NCBI GenBank assembly: GCA_003284265.1
Contig: QBVV01000015.1
Span: 1-47,483 of the forward strand
DNA length: 47,483 nt
From: SAR116 cluster bacterium AG-313-A07
GTDB taxonomy: Bacteria; Pseudomonadota; Alphaproteobacteria; Thalassobaculales; Thalassobaculaceae
Direction of reading: 5' to 3'
Positions within the stretch are counted from its first letter, which is position 1; each line of letters opens with the position of its first letter. Positions 36,431 through 45,127 of this stretch are shown here, piece by piece. Below the pieces are notes generated by a model that worked only from the letters and a program-made list of their open reading frames with translations, ran no database searches and was not told the origin of the DNA. The position numbers and the translations under genes were made by a program.

Positions 36431-39400
36431 ATGAGAGCGTATTCAGATACGATTTTAGAAAATCAATCCCATGACGGTGAGGTGTTTAAAGTTCCCTCAA
36501 AAGAGGATATGAATTCTGCGGCTGCCGAATTTGAAAAAAAATTCGAGGAGTGGTCCAATGAAATCCTTACAATCGTTAAATCAAAGCACGATGATGCAGA
36601 AGATGCCTATGACAAATCCTACCGTCTCGGCTACTTTATATTAGGCTTTAGTCGTGTTCTTAAATGGGACAAAGTAACGCGTCTACTCGAAATATTAGAG
36701 TTTGTTTTAGATTATGGCAGAGAAAGATTAGACTTTTCTCAACACTCCATGACTTATGTAGTAGAATTAACACTGTCTACCTCGAAAGAGTGCATTGGGG
36801 AAGCATCAAATAAAAATGAAATCACAACAGATATTACAGATGTCATCTCAGAATGTAGGACTTATTTAAATCAGGTATTATTGGATCACAATTCCGAGAT
36901 AGAAAAAAGAACCCTTACTTCTGCAGAAAGTCCAGAGCCTGATGCTGATGAAACAGCTATATCATCAGAACAAGCTGATGAACTAAATCAGAGTACACCT
37001 TCTGCAATTGAACCTCTTGCGCAAATTGATGACTCGCCAGAGGAGTTAAATATCCCAGCAGATAAAACATCGCTAGTATCCGATTTTTGTGAAGAAGCAA
37101 CCGATAATCTTAACCAGGTTGAACTTTCTTTAATTGAGTTAGAGGATAGTGATGAACCAATCGAAGTTGTAAATGCTATTTTCAGAGCGGTACATACGGT
37201 AAAAGGCGGAGCACGGTTATTAGAGATAAAAAAAATTGAAGCCCTTGCTCATCAAATGGAGAGCTTGTTAGATGATGTTAGATCAGAAAAACTGAATGTC
37301 AGCTCAGAAATTGTTGATATACTCATAGAGGGCAACACTGTACTTAAGGACATGACCGAAAATGTTCAGGGTAGCGAGTCATTAGATCAAGAAATCAGTC
37401 CCATTGTAAAAGTGATTTATGCTCTTAGAACTGGCTCTAATAATCCAGGTGATAGCAGGTCTGAGGGCGATGAGAAAAAAACTGAAACGTCAGATATCTC
37501 TCCTAAATCAAAACCTGAAATAACTAGTACAAAAACCGCAGAAAAAACTGCTGATACTAGTTCTGGAAAAAAGACAGCCCCAACAGCCGAGGAAAGTATA
37601 CGAGTCCCTGCCAATAAGTTGGAAGAGGTTCTGAATACTGCTTCCGAGGTCTTCATCACAAGGATAAGGCTCGAGAATGATGCGAGAATTTTGGCCGACG
37701 CTATAAATAATATGGAAATAATGACACGAGATGCCAAATTTCCAAATGTGACTGAGAACTTGTTACTAATTAGTCAAAAATGTGAAGAATTAGAATTGGA
37801 ATTAATAAAAGAAACTGGGACCACAAAAAATACTACAAGTAGATCTCGACGTGTCTTGGATAGGATAACAAAATTATTAAAAGACGAGGTTTTCCAAAAC
37901 TTGGATAGATTGCCAGAAGAATCACGTCTAAATCTGCTTCGAATTGAGGAAGCAAGAAAACAACTCCAAAAAAATATTGAGGACCTCGAAGGATTGAGTG
38001 GGACGCTACAAACGGGTGCCATGGGTTTCCGAATGGTCCCAATATCACAACTGTTTAATCGTTTTCCCGCCCAAGTTAGAGAATTAGCAAGAAAAGTAGG
38101 GAAAAAAGCCAAGCTAACTATTAATGGTGGAGATACCGAGCTTGATAAATTGCTAATAAATCAACTAGCTGATCCTTTAGTCCATATTTTGAGAAATTCA
38201 TTAGATCATGGTTTTGAAAATTCAGAAGAAAGAAAAGCCGCCGGGAAATCAGAGATTGGGGAAATTACGATAAGTGCGTTTTATCACGGGTCAAATGCGG
38301 TGATAGAAGTTAGTGATGATGGTCGAGGTGTTAATAAAAATAGAGTTATAGAAAAAGCCATCGAAAAAGAGCTTATAACCGAAGACCAGATCCCCTCGAT
38401 GACGGAAAGAGAAATTCTTGAGCTTATATTTGATCCAGGGTTTTCATCGGCAGAGGTAGTAACTGAATTATCTGGTCGCGGCGTTGGAATGGATGTTGTG
38501 AAAACATCTATCGCTGCAGTGCAAGGAACCGTGAATATAGAAAGCACTGAGGGCCAGGGCACAAAGATTTCAATGAAGCTTCCACTTACATTAGCTATAG
38601 TTGGTATTCTGCTAGTGTCCGAGAATGGGCATCAGTTCGCATTCCCTATATTAAACGTAGCTGAAGTTCTAACTGTTAAGAACTCCGAGTTAAAACAAGT
38701 TGGTGATAATATGGTCTTTAATTACAGAGGGAATACATTAAAGGTAAATTCATTATCTAAGGTACTTGGTTTTGAATCGAGTTCATTTGATGGAAAAGAA
38801 CTTTCGGTGATTGTAATCACAGATGGAGATAGAACACTTGGTATTCTAGTTGATGAAATAAAAGGTCAGCAAGATGTCTTAATTAAGCAGTTTGGTTCAA
38901 TGGTTACAAAAGTGAACTACATGATGGGTTGTACTATTCTGTCAGATAGTAGCCTCGTCTTGATCATTAACGTTTGGGAACTATTCAACGCAAACAGCAC
39001 ATATTCTGACCCCCCCAAACTAGAAAAATTTGAGCCGGATAATCAAAAACTGAAACGCACAGAGAAAAAAGTGCTCGTAGTAGATGACTCCGCCATCCAA
39101 AGGAATCGTCTGAATGCAATGCTCACAAGAGCTGGATACAAAGTAGAGACGGCAGTAGACGGTCATGATGGATTGAAAAAGGCGTCTAGCAATCGGTTTG
39201 ATGCTTTTTGTGTTGATATCGTAATGCCACTGATGGATGGATATGAGTTTTTAGAACAAATCCGCAATAATAAACGCTTTACCGACACACCAGTGTTTTT
39301 GGTAACAGGGAAAAATATAACTTCAGGAGCAGAGACTAGGCGGATACAAAATCTAAATGTGAAACGTGTTTTTGAAAAGCCAGTAGATGAAACCGAAATT

Positions 39401-39451
39401 CTTAAAGAATTAGATATCGCATGCCAAGCGTCTGAAACAGTTGAGGCATAA
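36431..39451 (+). CDS. cheA: hybrid chemotaxis histidine kinase CheA with C-terminal receiver
   Basis: 1006 residues. Domains: an N-terminal helical region (about 20-130) that resembles an HPt domain without the His, an acidic linker, a true HPt (about 215-310) with phospho-acceptor His255 in VHTVKGGA, a linker, the dimerisation region (about 390-560), HATPase (about 570-715: N box HILRNSLDHG near 584, G boxes VSDDGRGV and SGRGVGMDVV), CheW-like regulatory domain (about 718-860) and a receiver (880-1000) with phospho-acceptor Asp929. Kinase motifs are intact. The CheW-to-receiver linker is coded by a seven-C run at 39010-39016. The next gene starts three bases downstream. The receiver may act as phosphate sink or as an output element. 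Confidence 0.95.
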   Translation: MRAYSDTILENQSHDGEVFKVPSKEDMNSAAAEFEKKFEEWSNEILTIVKSKHDDAEDAYDKSYRLGYFILGFSRVLKWDKVTRLLEILEFVLDYGRERLDFSQHSMTYVVELTLSTSKECIGEASNKNEITTDITDVISECRTYLNQVLLDHNSEIEKRTLTSAESPEPDADETAISSEQADELNQSTPSAIEPLAQIDDSPEELNIPADKTSLVSDFCEEATDNLNQVELSLIELEDSDEPIEVVNAIFRAVHTVKGGARLLEIKKIEALAHQMESLLDDVRSEKLNVSSEIVDILIEGNTVLKDMTENVQGSESLDQEISPIVKVIYALRTGSNNPGDSRSEGDEKKTETSDISPKSKPEITSTKTAEKTADTSSGKKTAPTAEESIRVPANKLEEVLNTASEVFITRIRLENDARILADAINNMEIMTRDAKFPNVTENLLLISQKCEELELELIKETGTTKNTTSRSRRVLDRITKLLKDEVFQNLDRLPEESRLNLLRIEEARKQLQKNIEDLEGLSGTLQTGAMGFRMVPISQLFNRFPAQVRELARKVGKKAKLTINGGDTELDKLLINQLADPLVHILRNSLDHGFENSEERKAAGKSEIGEITISAFYHGSNAVIEVSDDGRGVNKNRVIEKAIEKELITEDQIPSMTEREILELIFDPGFSSAEVVTELSGRGVGMDVVKTSIAAVQGTVNIESTEGQGTKISMKLPLTLAIVGILLVSENGHQFAFPILNVAEVLTVKNSELKQVGDNMVFNYRGNTLKVNSLSKVLGFESSSFDGKELSVIVITDGDRTLGILVDEIKGQQDVLIKQFGSMVTKVNYMMGCTILSDSSLVLIINVWELFNANSTYSDPPKLEKFEPDNQKLKRTEKKVLVVDDSAIQRNRLNAMLTRAGYKVETAVDGHDGLKKASSNRFDAFCVDIVMPLMDGYEFLEQIRNNKRFTDTPVFLVTGKNITSGAETRRIQNLNVKRVFEKPVDETEILKELDIACQASETVEA

Positions 39452-39454
39452 AAA

Positions 39455-41461
39455 ATGAATGAGGCTACAAACCAAAAACTAGTCCTCTGTATAGAAAATG
39501 TGTTGTTTCGGTCTTACCTCGAGAACCATTTTCAAAAGTCTTTGAGTGAAAACGCCATTTTCATAAACAAAGATGCAATAGCAAATTCTATAGCTGAAAA
39601 TCAAAACGTTGTACTAATTTTACAATCCGAATCTGAAGAGTTTCGATTGGTAGAGATAGCGTCGAGGTTGAAGCGCGTATTCGGTAGCGAAGTCAAGATT
39701 ATCTTTCTTTCATTGGATTACAAAATAGGGGAAGAGGTCTCTACAATTGTTGATAGGTTCCTCCAGTTTCCCATTGAAGCTGATACCCTTATCGATTGCG
39801 TGACCGAAATTGCTGCACCTGAAAAAAAGGTGCTGTTAATAGATGACTCAAAACTGGTTCACAAAACAATCGTCGATGAACTCATCACTTCGGGTTTCGA
39901 TGTGCATCAAGCATTTGACGGATTAGAAGGGTTCGAGAAGGCAGTCGAGATAAAACCGTCGGTCGTTATTTGCGATATTGAAATGCCTAGAATGAACGGT
40001 TTTGAAGCATGCTCAAAAATAAGAAATCACCCAGACCTTGGTAATACCTATATAATTATGTCGAGTACCCTTGGATCGGCCGCAGATCAAAAAAAAGGAT
40101 TTGAAGTTGGTGTTGATGAGTACATTACAAAGCCAGTAATAATAGGAGAATTAATAGACAGGGTTCAAAAAGTTTTTAACAGTGCAAGTAGCGGCAGGGA
40201 GAGCATTTTAATATTAGAACAAAACCTTAATTTAGCAAAAACTATTTCCAAATCCCTATCGCAACAAGGGTTCCATACTCGAATTACCGATAGTATTCGA
40301 TCAAGTCTTCGTTCATTGAAGCGGATGAATTCGGATTTAATTTTATCCGAAATAGAGCCCAGCGATGGCACTATAATTGATTTACTAAACTCCATAGAGA
40401 GCTTTGATAGCTCTCCGGATTTATTGGTAATGACGTCACGGGATAGTCAGGCGGATGCAAGAATGGTTCTCAATGCTGGCGCCGTGGGGGTATTGAGTAA
40501 GCCGTTCAACACAGATGCGTTACTAGCAGTAACCGAACGATCTCTAGCGGACCGACGATCTAAAAAAGAACAAGAACAGCTAGGGCGATATGTGTCAAAG
40601 GCATCCTCCCAAATGGCTATAGAAAAAGCGATACTTGGAGATGGTGATGGGGAAGCACGAGCCGATAAGAAAACTGCGAGTATATTCTTTAGTGATATTG
40701 CCGGGTTCACAGAACGATGTGAAAGATATACTGCGCGCGAAGTAGTCGAACAGGTAAATTTTTTGTACGACACCATGACAAAGGTTATTTTAAGAAATAA
40801 TGGCGACATCGATAAATTTATAGGCGATGCCTGCATGGCATTTTGGCTCGATACTTCCAATGGTTCCTCTAACGAGCACCTACTGAACACAATTATTGAG
40901 ATGAACCAAGAATTAGAAAAGATGAACGCAGACCATCCTCTTTTGGCCGAGGACCCCATAATTGTTAGAATGGGAGCGAACTCCGGCGAGGTAATATTGT
41001 GCGACTTAGGAGCTGCCGACGCCCGTGTTGATCTCACGGTAATAGGTGACACTGTAAATGCGGCAGCACGACTGGAGTCAGCGGTCAAACAATATGGGGT
41101 AAATAACTTAGTCAGTGAGCACTCATTGAAAGGTATCGAAGACAAATTTTGCGGCCGAATTATCGATGAAGTGAGGGTAAAAGGGAAAAAAGAGTCAATT
41201 AAATGCTTCGAGATATTTTGTTTGAGTGGCGAAGAAAAAGAGAACGTCAAATATTTAAAAGAAAGCTTTGAAGCCGGTTTTGAACAATACCAACTTGGTC
41301 AATTTTCAGAAGCGAAACAGCTCTTCCAAAAGGCTAAGGAATATGAGGCGGTTTCTGGTGACGGTTTAACAGCATCTAAGCTTTACATAGAAAGGTGCGA
41401 TTATTTAATTGAAAATAATGTCGATAATTGGACTGGTATCTGGTCGTTATCTGAAAAATGA
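39455..41461 (+). CDS. multi-receiver class III adenylate/guanylate cyclase
   Basis: 668 residues. A receiver-like N-terminal domain without the acidic pocket (1-118), a full receiver (124-240; Asp130, Asp131, phospho-site Asp174, Lys226), a degenerate receiver (249-365; Glu299 at the phospho-site, Lys349), a coiled linker and a class III cyclase domain (about 405-590). Catalytic residues are complete: metal Asp414 and Asp458, Lys454 and Asp526 which favour ATP, transition-state Asn535 and Arg539. A short TPR-like tail follows (600-650). Phosphotransfer from CheA to Asp174 would be expected to control cyclic nucleotide synthesis. It lies between cheA and cheR in the operon, overlapping cheR by four bases. 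Confidence 0.92.
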   Translation: MNEATNQKLVLCIENVLFRSYLENHFQKSLSENAIFINKDAIANSIAENQNVVLILQSESEEFRLVEIASRLKRVFGSEVKIIFLSLDYKIGEEVSTIVDRFLQFPIEADTLIDCVTEIAAPEKKVLLIDDSKLVHKTIVDELITSGFDVHQAFDGLEGFEKAVEIKPSVVICDIEMPRMNGFEACSKIRNHPDLGNTYIIMSSTLGSAADQKKGFEVGVDEYITKPVIIGELIDRVQKVFNSASSGRESILILEQNLNLAKTISKSLSQQGFHTRITDSIRSSLRSLKRMNSDLILSEIEPSDGTIIDLLNSIESFDSSPDLLVMTSRDSQADARMVLNAGAVGVLSKPFNTDALLAVTERSLADRRSKKEQEQLGRYVSKASSQMAIEKAILGDGDGEARADKKTASIFFSDIAGFTERCERYTAREVVEQVNFLYDTMTKVILRNNGDIDKFIGDACMAFWLDTSNGSSNEHLLNTIIEMNQELEKMNADHPLLAEDPIIVRMGANSGEVILCDLGAADARVDLTVIGDTVNAAARLESAVKQYGVNNLVSEHSLKGIEDKFCGRIIDEVRVKGKKESIKCFEIFCLSGEEKENVKYLKESFEAGFEQYQLGQFSEAKQLFQKAKEYEAVSGDGLTASKLYIERCDYLIENNVDNWTGIWSLSEK

Positions 41462-42297
41462 AAAAATCCACATTTCGTTTAAGCGAAACAGACTATGAGA
41501 CTATTCAACGTTATTTTTTGGACAATTTTGCTCTGATATTGCCTTCCGACATTACAGACCAAAAATTATCTCGAATAGAACTTCTATGTCGTGACGAAAG
41601 AATTGAGGGCCCCCTCAACCTTTTAACAACCAATACCAGAAATGATGTCACCCGTGGTTTGAGCAAATTAATCAGTATTTTTACAATAAATCATACAGAT
41701 TTTTTTCGTGAACAATTACACTTTGATTTTTTTACTTCAGAAGTTCTTCCAAATATAACATCAGATACACCCAGCATAATCGATAATGATATCAGGATTT
41801 GGAGTGCTGCATCATCCACCGGAGAAGAGCCCTATTCTATATTGATGGCCATGATAGACTTTTTTGGTGATGATTATTGGAAGTTAAACGCAGGGGTTCT
41901 AGCCACAGACATAGACAAAGAAGCATTGTCCAAAGGCATCAATGGCATTTTCAGGCATAGTAAAGTTAAAAAACTATCGAGGAAAAAAATATCAAAGTTT
42001 TTTTCTCGTTTAAATGATCGAGAATATTTGATTGACGAAAGATTAAGGAAAGAAATTTTATTCCGATGGTTAAATTTAAATGTAACTAAGTTTCCTATGA
42101 AAAATAATTTTCACGTCATTTTCTGCAGAAACGTGTTACAGTATTTTCCAATAGATATTAGAGGACAAATAGTACAAAAATTGTCCAATTGTCTTCTCAA
42201 AAATGGTTATTTGTTTCTAGGCATAAGCGAAACGTACATCATGGAACAGCATGATTTGAGAAGAGTAGGCCCAGCAATTTATCAAAAGATGAACTGA
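41458..42297 (+). CDS. cheR: chemotaxis protein methyltransferase CheR
   Basis: SAM-dependent glutamate methyltransferase that methylates the receptors. 279 residues. NHTDFFRE (78-85) is the usual T-x-FFR motif, the SAM loop is SAASSTGEEPYS (116-127), ATDID (149-153) binds SAM, and IFCRNVLQYF (221-230) is the conserved RNV motif. The N-terminal helical part is of normal size. The ATG overlaps the cyclase stop. The two receptors lack a pentapeptide tether, so CheR must find its sites directly. Confidence 0.95.
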   Translation: MKKSTFRLSETDYETIQRYFLDNFALILPSDITDQKLSRIELLCRDERIEGPLNLLTTNTRNDVTRGLSKLISIFTINHTDFFREQLHFDFFTSEVLPNITSDTPSIIDNDIRIWSAASSTGEEPYSILMAMIDFFGDDYWKLNAGVLATDIDKEALSKGINGIFRHSKVKKLSRKKISKFFSRLNDREYLIDERLRKEILFRWLNLNVTKFPMKNNFHVIFCRNVLQYFPIDIRGQIVQKLSNCLLKNGYLFLGISETYIMEQHDLRRVGPAIYQKMN

Positions 42298-42301
42298 CAT
42301 T

Positions 42302-43423
42302 ATGCCCCTTAATTTATTAATTATTGAGCCAAATGCTTTGATAAGGCGTACACTCCATGATTTTTATGGTGAGGGATCGGATTTTTCTATTATAGGAAAA
42401 CTCCATGATGCTTCTACCATAGAAAAACGAACGTTAGGGGTGGTACCCGATATATTAATTTTTGATGCCCAGGATAATTTTGATAATGATGTGGAGACCC
42501 TAAAAACTACATTTGGCGGCTTCCTCATACCCATTCTTTTTTTCTCGAATAAATCCGAAACTTTACTTTCCAAAATTGCAAATAGATTGGGTTCATTAGA
42601 CTGGGACGTAATACAGAAGCCCTCGATTAAAATTGTTCAAAATACTACCTTATTAATTCCAAGCATTACAAAAAAGTTAAGGGATTTAAACTTATCTGCG
42701 AAAATGCGAATAGAAGCGTTAAGCAAACAAAAATCTACCAAAGTTAGCCATGGTAAAGATATTACCCATATTAAAGAAGCTGAGAAATATAGATATGCCT
42801 CAACCAAGAAGCAGGTTGCTTCTAATCCTAATAAGCGAATAATCCCCAATAATAAAATTGTCGCGATCGGAACGTCTACAGGTGGAACAACTGCTCTGTT
42901 GAATATTTTTTCCTCTTTACCTCCCGATTTTCCAGGAATTGTTGCTGTAATCCATATGCCGGTGGATTTTACTGGCTCATTTGCAGCTAGATTAGACAGT
43001 TTATGTGAAATTTCAGTCAAGGAAGCCAAGGATGGTGACTTGATTTTACCCGGCCAAGCCTTGTTAGCTCGTGGGGATAGACATTTAGAAGTGAGTAATA
43101 TATCCGGTTCATTTGCGGTTCGAGTTGCTGGAAACCATCCAGTAAACGGTCATTGCCCATCTGTGGATGTGCTATTTTCTTCAGTAGCTCAAGTGATCGG
43201 TCAAAAAGCTGTAGGAGTAATACTAACTGGCATGGGTAAAGATGGGGCCAGTGGGTTGGGCAAGATTAAGTTAGCAGGTGGTTGGACAATCGCTCAAAAT
43301 AAATCTTCATCAGTGGTTTTTGGAATGCCAAAAGCTGCCATCGACGAAGGCCATGCCTCTTCAGTGTATAGTTTAGACGATATCCCAAATGAGTTAGTAA
43401 AAAATCTCCAAGGGTTAGGTTAA
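42302..43423 (+). CDS. cheB: chemotaxis methylesterase CheB with divergent receiver
   Basis: Receptor methylesterase/deamidase of 373 residues. The C-terminal domain has the full catalytic triad: Ser192 in GTSTGG, His218 in HMP and Asp314 in MGKDGA. The N-terminal receiver has a phospho-acceptor candidate, Asp55, and Lys106, but the acidic pair is reduced to Glu9-Pro10, so phosphorylation may be weak or absent. A long Lys-rich linker (about 125-182) joins the halves. It lies four bases after cheR and is followed after three bases by a ParA-like gene. Confidence 0.94.
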   Translation: MPLNLLIIEPNALIRRTLHDFYGEGSDFSIIGKLHDASTIEKRTLGVVPDILIFDAQDNFDNDVETLKTTFGGFLIPILFFSNKSETLLSKIANRLGSLDWDVIQKPSIKIVQNTTLLIPSITKKLRDLNLSAKMRIEALSKQKSTKVSHGKDITHIKEAEKYRYASTKKQVASNPNKRIIPNNKIVAIGTSTGGTTALLNIFSSLPPDFPGIVAVIHMPVDFTGSFAARLDSLCEISVKEAKDGDLILPGQALLARGDRHLEVSNISGSFAVRVAGNHPVNGHCPSVDVLFSSVAQVIGQKAVGVILTGMGKDGASGLGKIKLAGGWTIAQNKSSSVVFGMPKAAIDEGHASSVYSLDDIPNELVKNLQGLG

Positions 43424-43426
43424 TAG

Positions 43427-44068
43427 ATGACCAAAGTTATTACATTCGCAAGTCCTAAGGGTGGGGTAGGAAAATCATCTTTGTGCATTAACACCGCTGC
43501 ATATTTTTTTGCTGCAAGTAATTTGGTCACGGTTATAGATACAGACCCTCAAATGTCTTCACACGATTGGATAGTGGAGAGTGACGACCCTCTTTTACAA
43601 AAGGTTAAAACTTTTCATATAAGTTCCGAAGAAGAAATTGCCCATTTCATCAGTGAAACTGATAGTGATATTGTTTGCTTAGACATGGAGGGAAATCTAT
43701 ATAATTCCATGCGTTTCTGTTTAGCCATTGCTGATTTAGTTGTAGTGCCATGTCGACCTTCTAGAGATGACCTAGTAGGACTTGCCTGGGTAAAAAAATT
43801 GAGCGAGGCCGCTTTTTCGGAACACCCTGACTCAAATGCAAGAGTTGTAGCCTTAATGAACGGCATCGAACCAGGGTCTGATGTGTTTTTTCATATCAAA
43901 CAACAAATTACAAATGATGGCATGGAAGTTTTCAATAATTTTCTCTCCCAGAGTATCGAGATCGCAGAATCTAATATAAATCGTGTCTCAGTTATTAATT
44001 TTCTTGGTGAAAGTTCCAAGGAAATACTAAAAATTGGACAAGAGATGGAATTATTTTTGGAGCGGTAA
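43427..44068 (+). CDS. ParA/MinD-like ATPase of the chemosensory operon
   Basis: Deviant-Walker ATPase of 213 residues. The P-loop is SPKGGVGKSS (9-18) with signature Lys11 and Lys16, IDTDPQMSSHDW follows as the switch region, and VVVPCRPSRDDL is typical. Operon-borne ParA homologues such as PpfA (Rhodobacter) and ParC (Vibrio) place chemosensory arrays, and the size and position here fit that role. It starts three bases after cheB. No ParB or parS-like partner is evident. A plasmid-partition role is unlikely because the gene is tied to the che operon. Confidence 0.88.
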   Translation: MTKVITFASPKGGVGKSSLCINTAAYFFAASNLVTVIDTDPQMSSHDWIVESDDPLLQKVKTFHISSEEEIAHFISETDSDIVCLDMEGNLYNSMRFCLAIADLVVVPCRPSRDDLVGLAWVKKLSEAAFSEHPDSNARVVALMNGIEPGSDVFFHIKQQITNDGMEVFNNFLSQSIEIAESNINRVSVINFLGESSKEILKIGQEMELFLER

Positions 44069-44244
44069 AATTTTTCTAGATAGATTGTAGATGGTAAATC
44101 AGAAAGATTGAACCGACTAGCGCGATCACTATAAATAATTTTCATGTTTAAAATATTACTAAATAGGTGATCCCTATTTAGCCTCAACTGTAGTAATTGT
44201 TTCGGAAGGACCGTTCATACTCATCCATAAAACGGGGGTTTGTC

Positions 44245-45087
44245 TTGCCTAAGCTATTGAAACCAGATCAAATATCGATGTTGAGGACAGATGGATACGT
44301 TGCGCCAATACCGGTCTTTTCAAAAAAAGAAGCTGCTGACTTTCGTCGTTCTTTAGAGGCTTTTGAACAAAGTATGACAGATGGCTCACGAGAAGAGACG
44401 ATGGCCACCTTATCAAAGTTCAAGCCACATCTCCTTTTCACCTGGTTAGATAAAATCTGTCATAACGAGACGTTACTTAACGCAATAGAGGATTTGATTG
44501 GCCCGGACCTTCTGATCTACTCGTCAGCATTCTTTATTAAAAATTCTAATGATCAAGCCTACGTTCCCTGGCACCAGGATAGTATCTATGCTGATTTCAA
44601 AGGAGGCAAACAGGTCCGCGCTTGGGTTGCTTTTACAGATAGCAACACAACCAACGGTTGTATGCGCGTTATAAAAGGATCTCATAAAAAGCAATTTAAA
44701 CATATAGACGACCCAAGCGATGCAAATAATATCCTTTTCCGAAAAGAGAAAATATCAGAAAACGTAGACGAAGAACTTGCGGCTGATTTGATCTTAAAGC
44801 CGGGAGAGATGTCCGTTCATGACTATGGCGTTATTCATGGATCTGAGCCCAATTCCTCTAATGACCGGAGAATAGGATTTGCTATAGCTTTTGTGACACC
44901 CGACACTATCGCTACAGGACGTCATGAGACGGCTATGTTAGCGAGAGGCTATGCCTCAGAGAAAGATTGGGAGCTTGAGCCTAGACCTTTGATGGACAGA
45001 GACAACAATGCACGACTAGCACATGCACGAGCCATGAAAATCCGAGGAGGACATTTCTATAATACAGCCGGGGCCGCGGCAGAGTAA
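44245..45087 (+). CDS. phytanoyl-CoA dioxygenase (PhyH) family protein
   Basis: Fe(II)/2-oxoglutarate oxygenase-like protein of about 280 residues. Metal ligands His110 and Asp112 in VPWHQDSIYAD, distal His198 in VIHGSEPN, and Arg at about 208-209 for the cosubstrate. NGCMRVIKGSHK is shared with the protein at 9084-9842, so the two are paralogues of one subfamily. I chose TTG 44245 because a GGGGG run lies before it and it keeps the family's N-terminal LKPDQISMLRTDGYV; an earlier TTG at 44197 has no ribosome binding site. First gene of a rightward block with an SDR, an MDR protein and a rhodanese. Confidence 0.87.
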   Translation: MPKLLKPDQISMLRTDGYVAPIPVFSKKEAADFRRSLEAFEQSMTDGSREETMATLSKFKPHLLFTWLDKICHNETLLNAIEDLIGPDLLIYSSAFFIKNSNDQAYVPWHQDSIYADFKGGKQVRAWVAFTDSNTTNGCMRVIKGSHKKQFKHIDDPSDANNILFRKEKISENVDEELAADLILKPGEMSVHDYGVIHGSEPNSSNDRRIGFAIAFVTPDTIATGRHETAMLARGYASEKDWELEPRPLMDRDNNARLAHARAMKIRGGHFYNTAGAAAE

Positions 45088-45127
45088 TAATTTTAAATAA
45101 GTTTTTAAAAAAGTTATGGAGTTTTAA

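Noticed and set aside
40447..41250. 267-codon antisense open frame under the cyclase
   Set aside because: The + strand frame encodes a clear cyclase domain; the antisense product is Ser-rich with no family pattern, as expected for a shadow frame.
43427..44068. plasmid or phage partition gene
   Set aside because: It is tied to cheB by a three-base gap, and no parB, replication or phage gene is near.
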